Positions 1 to 7,392 of a DNA stretch of 16,991 nt are shown one piece after another. Positions within the stretch are counted from its first letter, which is position 1, and each line of letters begins with the position of its first letter. Origin of the DNA: an uncultured Helicobacteraceae bacterium (GTDB lineage Bacteria; Campylobacterota; Campylobacteria; Campylobacterales; UBA6016); assembly GCA_937973585.1 (NCBI GenBank), contig CALJKN010000027.1:1-16991 (forward strand). Reading direction: 5' to 3'. A model generated the notes under the pieces. That model ran no database searches. It was not told the origin of the DNA and was given only the letters and a program-made list of their open reading frames with translations. Position numbers and translations under genes: made by a program.

Positions 1-1
1 C

Positions 2-523
2 ATAGGACACGTATGGAACGAGATACAGTTTTTGATGGGCGGTTGCAGCGGTAGAGTTCTTGATATTGCGTGCGGAACCGGCAAAACAATGGAGATATTA
101 AAAGATTATAGTCATATCGATTTATACGGTTGTGATATATCTGATTTGCTTATCTCTAAAGCAAAAGAGAGAGGGATTGCGGCTGATAAGCTTGTTGTTT
201 GCGATGCTACCGCCATGGACTATCCGGACGGTTTTTTTGACTATGCGTATACGATAGGTTCACTAGAGCACTTCACCGAAGAGGGCATAGAAAAGCTATT
301 GGTGGAGACAAAAAGGCTTGCAAAAAAAGCCTCTTTTCATATGGTTCCGGTGTCAAAAAGCAATAAAGACGAAGGGTGGAAAAAAACATTTCAAAGCTTT
401 CACAACAACAGCGTAGAGTGGTGGGTCTCAAAGTATTCCCAATCTTACGGTAGGGTGCATGTGATAGATTCCGGTTGGAGTGACCACATGTCTATCGGCA
501 AATGGTTTTTGTGCTACAACTAG
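2..523 (+). CDS. SAM-dependent methyltransferase, class I (5' end outside window)
   Basis: The reading frame is open from base 2 with no stop, so the gene very probably begins before the window; the TTG at 32 and ATG at 35 are internal. The visible part opens with the Rossmann-fold SAM-binding motif I, DIACGTGKT. It continues with an acidic motif II region (YGCDISDLL), a motif near DATAMDYP, and GSLEHF, all typical of Methyltransf_11/25-type small-molecule methyltransferases. The tail is unusually rich in Trp and aromatic residues (EWWVSKYSQSY). It is 18 bp upstream of the acyltransferase in the same direction, so it likely belongs to the glycan operon. A role in methylating a sugar or a polysaccharide end is inferred only from context. 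The fold is clear and the substrate is unknown. Confidence 0.85.
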   Translation: MGHVWNEIQFLMGGCSGRVLDIACGTGKTMEILKDYSHIDLYGCDISDLLISKAKERGIAADKLVVCDATAMDYPDGFFDYAYTIGSLEHFTEEGIEKLLVETKRLAKKASFHMVPVSKSNKDEGWKKTFQSFHNNSVEWWVSKYSQSYGRVHVIDSGWSDHMSIGKWFLCYN

Positions 524-541
524 ACTAAAAAGGGGCGATGC

Positions 542-1111
542 TTGTTTGGGTTTTTCAAAAAACGGCAACATGATAAAAACAATAAAAAACAACTAGACAA
601 ACTCGGCAAAAATACGTCTATACCCGGCAAAGTAATCAAAAGAAAAGCGGGAGCATTGATAGAAATCGGAGACGATTGCTTGATAGAGGGCGTGTGTGTT
701 ACGGAGACGGTGGGCGCTCGTTTGTCAATAGGCAATAATGTCTACATAGGCGGCGGTACAGTGCTTGATTGCGTAAACAATATAGTTATCGAAGACGATA
801 TACTGATGGCAGGCGGGACGCTAGTCATGGACAGCGACAACCATAGCATACACTACAGTGACAGAAAAAAAGATTTGGCCGATTGGAAAAATGATTTTAA
901 TCACGATTGGTCTACCACCAATACAAAAAACGTTGTTTTGAGAAAAGGGTGTTGGATCGGCGCTAAATGTATCATCCTCAAAGGTGTAGAGGTCGGCGAG
1001 GGGGCCGTGGTGGCCGCCGGTAGCGTCGTAACCAAAAATGTCGAGCCGTATACCGTATATGCCGGAAATCCGGCCAAATTTATAAAGAAAATAGAAAAAA
1101 AAGATGTATAA
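542..1111 (+). CDS. Hexapeptide-repeat acyltransferase (WbbJ-like, left-handed beta-helix)
   Basis: This 189-residue protein has imperfect hexapeptide repeats (IGDDCLIEG, IGNNVYIGGG, IEDDILMAGG, and WIGAKCIILKGVEVGEGAVVAAGSV). They form a left-handed parallel beta-helix of the acetyl-CoA-dependent sugar acetyltransferase superfamily. His101 in SDNHSIHYSDR sits where the catalytic histidine usually is. The C-terminal AGNPAKFIKKI is the family's usual closing segment. The N-terminus is Lys-rich and replaces a membrane anchor, so a cytoplasmic enzyme is expected. Translation probably starts at TTG 542, preceded by an AAGGGG ribosome site; the ATG at 538 is in another frame that closes after 11 codons. 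Its last 8 bases overlap the next gene. It could be the N-acetyltransferase that converts dTDP-Fuc3N/Qui3N to the NAc form (FdtC/QdtC role), or an O-acetyltransferase. The sequence alone does not decide. Confidence 0.88.
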   Translation: MFGFFKKRQHDKNNKKQLDKLGKNTSIPGKVIKRKAGALIEIGDDCLIEGVCVTETVGARLSIGNNVYIGGGTVLDCVNNIVIEDDILMAGGTLVMDSDNHSIHYSDRKKDLADWKNDFNHDWSTTNTKNVVLRKGCWIGAKCIILKGVEVGEGAVVAAGSVVTKNVEPYTVYAGNPAKFIKKIEKKDV

Positions 1112-2051
1112 AAATATATGCTTCGACATAGTCGGATATTGTAATGCCAAATGTGTCTATTGTCACTCCGGTGTCAATGCTATAGACAAAAATAAAAATA
1201 TTATCTCTACGGAAGATTTTCGCAGAAGTATTGCGTGGCTGCTTGATAAAAAAATAGCCGACAAAAATACCCTCTTTTCGTTGTTTGTGTGGGGTGAGCC
1301 GTTTTTGCATCCGCAGATTGGCTCTATCGTAGCCGTTATGAATGAATTTGGCCTTAGGTTTGCATTGAGCACGAATGCGTCCATTATCGGACCTATAGAC
1401 GGCGATTTTGTGAAAAATCTTCATAGTCTTACATTTTCTATATCCGGTTTTTTGGATGCTTCATACTCAAAAATGCACGGTTTTGATATAGAAAAAATAA
1501 AAAGTAATATACTAAAAATATCTGCACTCATAAGGGCTCATGTCGAAAATCCTAGGCTATATCTAAATTTTCATGTCTATAGACACAATGCCGGCGAGCT
1601 TGTCATGGCGAAAGAGTTTTGCGAAGCAAACAATCTACAGCTAAGGCCTACTTTTGGGATAATCAACCACTGGTGGAAAATGGAGAGTTTTTTTGAAAAA
1701 ACACTACAGCAAGCAGAACTTGAAAAGTTAAATAAAGAGCTATTTATGCTTGAAGATAGGCATATGGATAGATACTTTGACGAGAGCAAAAAAGAGGGAT
1801 GTTGGCAATACGGATTTTTGGTTTTGGATGAGCAGTCAAATGTTTTGACTTGTTGCCAAACCCCGAGAGACCATACGGAATATAGCGTAGGCTCTTTGTT
1901 TGATTTTGACTCTTACGAGTCGGTATCAAAAAAAATAATATCCCAAGACGTTTGCAAAAAATGCAAAGCAATCGGTATGGCGGGCTATATCAACACGGCG
2001 CTTGAGTATTCTGATAAAAAACTACAAGACGAGATTGATGCCGCTCTATAG
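1104..2051 (+). CDS. Radical SAM protein with SPASM-like C-terminus
   Basis: This 315-residue protein carries the radical SAM CxxxCxxC motif at Cys13, Cys17 and Cys20 (GYCNAKCVYC), which would hold a [4Fe-4S] cluster that cleaves SAM. The GEP motif follows at residues 64-66. The C-terminal third has a second cysteine set (Cys233, the Cys250-Cys251 pair, Cys284 and Cys287), interrupted by VGSLFDFDSYESV. That pattern fits a SPASM or twitch auxiliary-cluster domain. The start ATG lies inside the end of the acyltransferase gene (8-bp overlap), and the gene's end overlaps the next gene by 14 bp, so translation is coupled in the glycan cluster. The substrate is not recognisable. Known SPASM enzymes mature peptides or proteins, but members also occur in polysaccharide loci and may modify sugars. 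The family call is firm and the function is open. Confidence 0.88.
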   Translation: MYKNICFDIVGYCNAKCVYCHSGVNAIDKNKNIISTEDFRRSIAWLLDKKIADKNTLFSLFVWGEPFLHPQIGSIVAVMNEFGLRFALSTNASIIGPIDGDFVKNLHSLTFSISGFLDASYSKMHGFDIEKIKSNILKISALIRAHVENPRLYLNFHVYRHNAGELVMAKEFCEANNLQLRPTFGIINHWWKMESFFEKTLQQAELEKLNKELFMLEDRHMDRYFDESKKEGCWQYGFLVLDEQSNVLTCCQTPRDHTEYSVGSLFDFDSYESVSKKIISQDVCKKCKAIGMAGYINTALEYSDKKLQDEIDAAL

Positions 2052-2967
2052 CTCTTATAATTTTTGCACCCTTTTTAATATTGCATACGCATCTCGCGGG
2101 ATTGCTATGTATGAGTCGCTTCGGCGGCATATAAAAAATTTTACGCTCTTCATGTATACGTTTGATGAGGCTACGTATGATCTGCTTGCCTCTTTGGATT
2201 TAGAATCCGTTATACTTGTTTCGCTTTGCGACTTTGAAAACAGCCGTCTTTTAGAAGCCAAAAAAGATAGAACCATTGGAGAGTATTGTTGGACTTGCAC
2301 CCCCTCCGTTATTAAGCATGCGATTGAGACTTTTGGGCTTGATCACTGTACGTATATAGATGCCGATTTATACTTTTTTTCCAATCCGTCCATTTTGGTT
2401 GATGAACTCATTGGCAAATCAATTCTTATTACGGAACATAGGTATACGCCAAAGCATGATCAGACAAAAACTAGCGGGATATATTGCGTTCAGTTTGTTA
2501 CGTTTAAGGGCGATGAGTTTGGGATGATGGCGTTAGAGTGGTGGGTTGATGCTTGTATAGAGTGGTGCTATGCTAGGTGCGAAAATGGGAAATTTGGGGA
2601 TCAAAAGTATCTTGATGACTGGACGACCAGATTTGAAGGGGTTCATATTTTGCAGCATTTGGGCGGTGGCGTAGCACCGTGGAATGTTCAGCAGTACGTT
2701 GCCGATATGGTCGGCGATAACGTTGTTATGGTTGAGAAAAGCTCGCAATACAGTTTTGGACTTGTGTTTTACCATTTTCACGGATTTAAATTACTATCTT
2801 CCAATGTCGTCATAGCCACATACAAAGAGTACGATATTTTACCGGATATCGTAGAGCATATTTATAAACCGTATATAGTCGATTTGCTTGATGTTTCAGA
2901 CAAGATTAAATCAATTGGAAATGATTTTTTGATGTTTGACACCATGAAAAATATCATAAGGTCGTAA
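2038..2967 (+). CDS. Glycosyltransferase, GT-A-like with DAD motif
   Basis: From ATG 2038 the product is 309 residues. The segment CTYIDADLYFFSNP (Asp108-Ala109-Asp110) is a DxD metal and nucleotide-sugar motif preceded by a hydrophobic strand, as in GT-A-fold transferases. A later block, KFGDQKYLDDWTTRF followed by a LQHLGGGVAPWN segment, resembles the acceptor-side signature of GT8-like or nucleotide-diphospho-sugar transferase proteins. No signal peptide or membrane helix is seen, so it probably acts at the cytoplasmic face of the inner membrane on a lipid-linked glycan. A TTG at 2002 in the same frame would add 12 residues, but ATG 2038 gives a conserved-looking N-terminus (YNFCTLFNIAYASRG) and a 14-bp overlap with the upstream gene. 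The donor may be the dTDP-amino sugar made by the following genes; this is inference. Confidence 0.82.
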   Translation: MPLYSSYNFCTLFNIAYASRGIAMYESLRRHIKNFTLFMYTFDEATYDLLASLDLESVILVSLCDFENSRLLEAKKDRTIGEYCWTCTPSVIKHAIETFGLDHCTYIDADLYFFSNPSILVDELIGKSILITEHRYTPKHDQTKTSGIYCVQFVTFKGDEFGMMALEWWVDACIEWCYARCENGKFGDQKYLDDWTTRFEGVHILQHLGGGVAPWNVQQYVADMVGDNVVMVEKSSQYSFGLVFYHFHGFKLLSSNVVIATYKEYDILPDIVEHIYKPYIVDLLDVSDKIKSIGNDFLMFDTMKNIIRS

Positions 2968-3333
2968 ATGTCATTTTTACTAAATATCCCAACCTTTAAT
3001 GATTCGTCAGGTTCCCTCTCCGTCATCGACAACCTCCTCCCTTTCGACATAAAAAGGGTATTTTATATCTATGGGGTTACGGAACAAAGAGGTGGGCACT
3101 CTCACAAAAAAACAAGACAAGCTCTTATATCGGTTGCCGGTAGCTGCTCTATATACGTAAACAATGGAGTTGAAAAAACAACTTTTTTACTTTCAAAGCC
3201 AAATCAGCTTTTATTGCTAGAACCGGAAGATTGGCATACGATGGACTTTTCAAAAGATTGTATATTGCTTGTTTTGGCATCGGAGCATTACGACAAAGGA
3301 GATTATGTGCAAGAAGAGCCCAAAAATGATTGA
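2968..3333 (+). CDS. fdtA: dTDP-4-oxo-6-deoxyglucose 3,4-ketoisomerase (FdtA/QdtA type, WxcM-like cupin)
   Basis: This is a 121-residue single-domain cupin. The hallmark RGGHSHK at residues 41-47 supplies the two histidines (His44, His46) used in family members to move the keto group from C4 to C3 of dTDP-4-oxo-6-deoxy-D-glucose. The rest follows the family: a beta-rich core (ALISVAGSCSIYVNNG), the PEDWHTM segment and a C-terminal ASEHYDKGDYV. Length is close to the usual 130-140 residues. ATG 2968 directly follows the TAA of the glycosyltransferase. Its stop overlaps the aminotransferase start, and RmlA/RmlB lie just downstream, so the substrate source and the next step are both in the operon. 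Whether the product has galacto (FdtA, Fuc3N) or gluco (QdtA, Qui3N) configuration cannot be read by eye; the symbol is given for the family. Confidence 0.88.
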   Translation: MSFLLNIPTFNDSSGSLSVIDNLLPFDIKRVFYIYGVTEQRGGHSHKKTRQALISVAGSCSIYVNNGVEKTTFLLSKPNQLLLLEPEDWHTMDFSKDCILLVLASEHYDKGDYVQEEPKND

Positions 3334-4414
3334 GTATGAAAATTTAGGAAAGTTAAACAAGCCTTTTTTTAACGAGTATTTAGAGTCATTCAGGGCTACT
3401 ATGGAAAGTGGTTGGTATGTGCTGGGCTCCAATGTCGAGAAATTTGAAAATGAGTTTAGCAGATATAATAATGCATCTGACGCTGTAGGTGTGGCAAATG
3501 GGTTAGATGCCCTCATTTTAGCGCTAAAAGCCTTTGAATTTGAGGCAGATTCCGAGGTTATAGTCCCTTCAAACACATATATAGCTACTATACTGGCAAT
3601 CTTGCATGCAGGGCTAAAACCTGTACTTGTTGAGCCGGATATTGAGACGTATAATATCGACCCGTCAAAGATAGAGGCCGCAATCACGACAAAAACCAAA
3701 GCGATAATGGTTGTTCATCTGTACGGCAAAGCATGCGATATGGATCCTATTGTTTTAATATGCAACCAATACGGCCTGAAGCTAATAGAGGATTGCGCTC
3801 AGTCCCACGGCGCAACATACAAAGGGAAAAAAACAGGAATATTTGGTGATTTTGGATGCTTTAGTTTTTACCCGACAAAAAACCTAGGTGCGCTCGGTGA
3901 TGCCGGAGCCATAATTTCAAATGATAAAACTCTAATTCAAAAGATACGGACGCTCAGAAATTACGGTTCAAAGGTAAAGTACCGTAATGAACTAATAGGC
4001 TATAATTCAAGACTTGACGAGATGCAGGCCGGTTTTTTGAGCGTTAAGCTAAAAAAACTAGACGAGATAAATAGTCACAAAAGGGAGCTTGCTACTTTAT
4101 ATATAAACGGCTTGTCCGATAAGTTCATCAAGCCAAAAGTTGAAGATGGGTATTTTGACGTATATCATATATTTAATGTTAGGGTTAGCAATAGAGATGA
4201 GTTGCGTGAATACTTGCTAGCAAATAATATAAAAACAGATGTGCATTATCCTATAGCTCCACACAGACAGCAAGCAATGCAGGGTATTATCGAGGGCAAT
4301 TATCCGATATCGGAGGAGATACACAATACAACGGTTAGTCTTCCTATATCATACTTTCATACTACGGAAGATATATCGAACATAATAGAAGTCATGAATA
4401 GGTTTGTAGAATGA
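3326..4414 (+). CDS. fdtB: dTDP-3-oxo-6-deoxyhexose aminotransferase (FdtB/QdtB type, DegT/DnrJ/EryC1 family)
   Basis: From ATG 3326 the product is 362 residues, the usual size for DegT/DnrJ/EryC1 aminotransferases. FSFYPTKNLGALGDAGAI contains the PLP-binding lysine (Lys185). EDCAQSHGA contains Asp156, which pairs with the pyridine nitrogen, and Gln159. GVANGLDALILAL binds the PLP phosphate, and the C-terminal DVHYPIAPHRQ segment is characteristic of the 3-aminotransferase branch. The enzyme should transfer an amino group from glutamate to C3 of the keto sugar made by the upstream ketoisomerase. The start at 3326 overlaps the fdtA stop by 8 bp and sits after an AAGAAGAG site. In-frame TTG 3269 and ATG 3305 would give longer overlaps and non-family N-termini. 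Its TGA overlaps the rmlA start in ATGA. The family is certain and the 3-amino specificity comes from context. Confidence 0.9.
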   Translation: MIEYENLGKLNKPFFNEYLESFRATMESGWYVLGSNVEKFENEFSRYNNASDAVGVANGLDALILALKAFEFEADSEVIVPSNTYIATILAILHAGLKPVLVEPDIETYNIDPSKIEAAITTKTKAIMVVHLYGKACDMDPIVLICNQYGLKLIEDCAQSHGATYKGKKTGIFGDFGCFSFYPTKNLGALGDAGAIISNDKTLIQKIRTLRNYGSKVKYRNELIGYNSRLDEMQAGFLSVKLKKLDEINSHKRELATLYINGLSDKFIKPKVEDGYFDVYHIFNVRVSNRDELREYLLANNIKTDVHYPIAPHRQQAMQGIIEGNYPISEEIHNTTVSLPISYFHTTEDISNIIEVMNRFVE

Positions 4415-5286
4415 AAGGTATTATTTTGGCAGGTGGGAGCGGAACAAGGCTCTACCCTGTTACAAATGTTATATGCAAGCAACTGCTACCAATATATGAC
4501 AAACCTATGATCTACTATCCTTTGTCTGTCTTGTTATTGGCTGGAATTAGGGAAATTTTGATTATCTCAACCCCAGCCGATATCGGTAGGTTTGAATCGT
4601 TGCTTGGCGATGGAAGCAAACTCGGTATCTCAATACTATATGCTGTTCAAGAGAGTCCGGATGGATTGGCGCAGGCCTTTTTGATAGGCGAAGAGTTTAT
4701 AGGCGATGATTCGGTGTGTTTGATTTTGGGGGATAACATATTCTACGGAGAAGGGCTTCCGACTCAGCTTAGGCGGTGTGCAGATATAAAAACCGGCGCA
4801 AAGATATTCGGTTATTATGTTCAAGATCCACATAGATACGGTGTGGCTGAAATTGACAAAAATGGAACTGTATTATCGCTAGAGGAAAAGCCGGAGAGTC
4901 CGAAATCAAACTATGCGGTAACTGGGTTATATTTTTATGACAACACGGTTGTAGAGATTGCCAAAACCATCAAACCTTCGCCGAGGGGTGAGCTTGAAAT
5001 AACAGATGTCAACAAGGCATATCTGGAAAACTCTAATCTCACAATAGAGGTTTTAGGAAGAGGTATGGCATGGTTGGATACAGGAACGCACGAGAGTCTC
5101 CTTGAGGCCGGAAATTTTATTGAAGTAATAGAAAAGCGACAAGGGCTAAAGATAGCGTGTATCGAAGAGATAGCATATAGAATGGGATACATCACGATTG
5201 AAGATTTAAATGAGCTAGCCAAACCTCTGCTCAAAAATAGCTATGGCAGATATTTGGCAGATATAGTAAAAAGAGGAAAAGAATGA
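4411..5286 (+). CDS. rfbA: Glucose-1-phosphate thymidylyltransferase
   Basis: RmlA/RfbA joins glucose-1-phosphate and dTTP to give dTDP-glucose and pyrophosphate, the entry step for dTDP-deoxysugars. The 291-residue protein matches the usual length. It starts with the nucleotide-binding signature GGSGTRLYPVT (residues 8-18), followed by KQLLPIYDKPMIYYPLS. LILGDNIFYGEGL provides the metal-binding aspartate, and EEKPESPKSNYAVTGLYFYD, with GRGMAWLDTGTHESLLEA, lines the sugar pocket. Start and stop overlap both neighbours by 4 bp (ATGA), so translation is tightly coupled. Feedback inhibition by the end-product dTDP-sugar is usual in the family, but nothing in the sequence proves it here. Confidence 0.97.
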   Translation: MKGIILAGGSGTRLYPVTNVICKQLLPIYDKPMIYYPLSVLLLAGIREILIISTPADIGRFESLLGDGSKLGISILYAVQESPDGLAQAFLIGEEFIGDDSVCLILGDNIFYGEGLPTQLRRCADIKTGAKIFGYYVQDPHRYGVAEIDKNGTVLSLEEKPESPKSNYAVTGLYFYDNTVVEIAKTIKPSPRGELEITDVNKAYLENSNLTIEVLGRGMAWLDTGTHESLLEAGNFIEVIEKRQGLKIACIEEIAYRMGYITIEDLNELAKPLLKNSYGRYLADIVKRGKE

Positions 5287-6305
5287 CCTCCATCCTTCTA
5301 ACGGGTACCGCCGGATTCATCGGTTCAAACTTTGTCCCTTATTTTTTAGAAAAGTACCAAAGCTATAAACTTGTTAGCCTTGATTTACTTACTTATGCCG
5401 GAAATATAGACAATCTAAAAGAGGTTGAGGGTAGCGATAGACATACGTTTATCCATGGTGATATATGCGATAGAGCTCTCGTTGAGTCGGTATTTGCAAA
5501 ATATGATATACGAGGCGTTATACATTTTGCAGCAGAGAGCCATGTGGACAACTCTATAGCAAATCCGGACGTATTCATAAAAACAAATGTGAGCGGCACT
5601 TTTACACTTATTGACATTGCTTATAAATATTGGATGGAGAAGCCATTTTCTTACAAAAGCGGATATGAAAATTGTAGGTTTCACCATATATCTACTGATG
5701 AGGTATACGGTACGCTAGGCGAGAGCGGACTGTTTACGGAAGAAACCCCGTATGCTCCAAATTCTCCGTATAGCGCCTCAAAAGCCTCGTCTGATATGAT
5801 AGTAAGAAGTTATCACCATACATACGGAATGAACACGGTGACTACAAACTGTTCAAATAACTACGGTCCAAAACAACATAGCGAAAAGCTAATCCCGACA
5901 ATCATACGAAAAGCTCTAGGCGGCGATGATATACCGATATACGGTGACGGTAAAAATATACGAGACTGGCTATATGTGCTAGATCACTGTAAAGGGATAG
6001 ATATAGTCTACCACAAAGGCAAAGGCGGAGAAACGTATAATATTGGTGGTAGAAACGAGAGAGATAACAACTATATTGCTTCGACAATATGCGGCTTACT
6101 TGACAAAAGACATCCAAAAGCGGATGGTAAAAGCTACAAAGAGCAGTTAAGATATGTTTCGGATAGACCGGGGCACGATAGACGCTACGCTATAGATGCT
6201 ACAAAGATAGAAAATGAACTAGGCTGGAAGGCCGATGAAAACTTTGAGAGCGGGATAGAAAAGACGGTAGAGTGGTATCTTTGTGTATTACAAAATTTAG
6301 CATAG
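5283..6305 (+). CDS. rfbB: dTDP-glucose 4,6-dehydratase
   Basis: RmlB/RfbB converts dTDP-glucose to dTDP-4-oxo-6-deoxyglucose with bound NAD+. The 340-residue protein is an extended short-chain dehydrogenase. The Rossmann motif TGTAGFIGSN is at residues 7-16. The dehydratase-specific Thr138-Asp139-Glu140 (ISTDEVYG) is present, as is the Tyr163-x-x-x-Lys167 pair (SPYSASKAS). NCSNNYGPKQHSEKLIP and GDGKNIRDWLYVLDHC are standard sugar-nucleotide contacts. It overlaps rfbA by 4 bp and ends the tightly overlapped dTDP-sugar block. Neither rfbC nor rfbD follows, so its product must feed the ketoisomerase/aminotransferase branch unless those genes lie elsewhere. Confidence 0.97.
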   Translation: MTSILLTGTAGFIGSNFVPYFLEKYQSYKLVSLDLLTYAGNIDNLKEVEGSDRHTFIHGDICDRALVESVFAKYDIRGVIHFAAESHVDNSIANPDVFIKTNVSGTFTLIDIAYKYWMEKPFSYKSGYENCRFHHISTDEVYGTLGESGLFTEETPYAPNSPYSASKASSDMIVRSYHHTYGMNTVTTNCSNNYGPKQHSEKLIPTIIRKALGGDDIPIYGDGKNIRDWLYVLDHCKGIDIVYHKGKGGETYNIGGRNERDNNYIASTICGLLDKRHPKADGKSYKEQLRYVSDRPGHDRRYAIDATKIENELGWKADENFESGIEKTVEWYLCVLQNLA

Positions 6306-6333
6306 GCTGAGGCTAGAAAGAGGACATTGATAT

Positions 6334-7392
6334 ATGATTTGGTTTGATCTTATCACCCCTAAAGATGTAATGTTTTTTAAGAATATTATTAGATTGCTTG
6401 AGATGCAAAATAAAGAGGTCTTTGTTACCGCTAGAGAGGGCGCAGGTTATACTGAGCTTGTTGAGCTTTTGCGGCTTTATGACATAGCGTTTCATGCTAT
6501 TGGTGCATTTGGCGGCGGGAAGCTAGAGGACAAGCTAAAAGCAAGCATAGATAGGCAGTTTGCTCTGATGGAGTTTATTAGGGAAAAAAATGTCGAAAAG
6601 CTTGTTTGTCTGTGTTCCGTAGATGCAAATAGGGTTGCATTTGGCCTTGGTATCCCTATCTACAATTTTTACGATATCCCCCTCTCTGACTGCACGGCAA
6701 ACTTTAAAAAAGCATTGCCGCAAGCTAGGCTCACACTCCCGCTATCGGCAAAAGCGTTTAGGCCGTATATGGTTCCGTCCGAGATATTTGAGCGGTTCAG
6801 TCTGGAGAGAGACCAGATATTTGAGTATGGATTTTTAGACGTTCTTGCATGGTTAGCCGAGTTTGAGCCGGATAGGAAATACTTTGAGGATGTAATGGAC
6901 AGATACGGCCTTGACACCTCGAAACCAACTGTGATTATCAGGGAGGAGGAGTATAAGGCAAGTTATGTGATGAAAAAGTACCCTATTTTGTATGAGGGGC
7001 TTGAGATCCTAAAAGACCAAATGGACGTAAACTTTGTCGCTATCCCTAGATACGAGCCGGAGCCGCTTCAGGAGTTGCTGCCGTTTGCTACGGTACTAAA
7101 AGAGAAGATGATAGTTCAGCACCTTTTGGCGTTTGCGGATTTGTTTATCGGCGGTGGCGGTACGCTAAACTCCGAGGCTACATATTTCGGTACCCCGACC
7201 ATCTCAACCCGTTCGTTTGTGAGCCACTACGACAAGCTTTTGATCGACGAGGGGCTAATGAAAAAGGCAGACACGGTAGAGGAGTTGGTGGAGCTGTGCA
7301 AGGCAAATATCGGAGTCAGAACCGATGCAAAAAGCGTGTACGACAAAATGACCCTAAAACTTGACGAATTGGTCGAAGAAATAATCAGATAA
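6334..7392 (+). CDS. DUF354 family protein (GT-B-like, probable glycan biosynthesis)
   Basis: The 352-residue product begins MIWFDLITPKDVMFFKNII and continues into EVFVTAREG. This matches the DUF354 pattern, a Trp-x-Asp start followed by a TAR segment. Around residues 270-290 it has GGGGTLNSEATYFGTPTIS, a glycine-rich loop much like the donor-binding loop of GT-B glycosyltransferases and UDP-GlcNAc 2-epimerases. No signal peptide or transmembrane helix is visible. ATG 6334 is preceded by AAAGAGGA at good spacing. The 28-bp gap after rfbB is the largest in the cluster, which may mark a transcription or translation re-start. The next gene starts immediately after its stop codon. DUF354 proteins are often found in O-antigen and capsule loci next to amidotransferases; the reaction is not established. 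Confidence 0.82.
   Translation: MIWFDLITPKDVMFFKNIIRLLEMQNKEVFVTAREGAGYTELVELLRLYDIAFHAIGAFGGGKLEDKLKASIDRQFALMEFIREKNVEKLVCLCSVDANRVAFGLGIPIYNFYDIPLSDCTANFKKALPQARLTLPLSAKAFRPYMVPSEIFERFSLERDQIFEYGFLDVLAWLAEFEPDRKYFEDVMDRYGLDTSKPTVIIREEEYKASYVMKKYPILYEGLEILKDQMDVNFVAIPRYEPEPLQELLPFATVLKEKMIVQHLLAFADLFIGGGGTLNSEATYFGTPTISTRSFVSHYDKLLIDEGLMKKADTVEELVELCKANIGVRTDAKSVYDKMTLKLDELVEEIIR

Noticed and set aside
538..573. ATG 538 as start of the acyltransferase.
   Set aside because: It lies in a different frame that ends after 11 codons.
821..1424. Overlapping minus-strand open frames across the acyltransferase and radical SAM genes.
   Set aside because: They lie opposite well-supported coding regions and contain no recognisable motif.
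2002..2037. TTG 2002 as start of the glycosyltransferase.
   Set aside because: It would overlap the radical SAM gene by 50 bp and add a non-family N-terminus; ATG 2038 is better placed.
3269..3325. TTG 3269 or ATG 3305 as start of the aminotransferase.
   Set aside because: Both overlap the ketoisomerase further, and the conserved family N-terminus (MIEYENLGKLNKPFF) begins at ATG 3326.
4411..6305. dTDP-rhamnose pathway.
   Set aside because: RmlA and RmlB are present but RmlC and RmlD are not; ketoisomerase and aminotransferase replace them.
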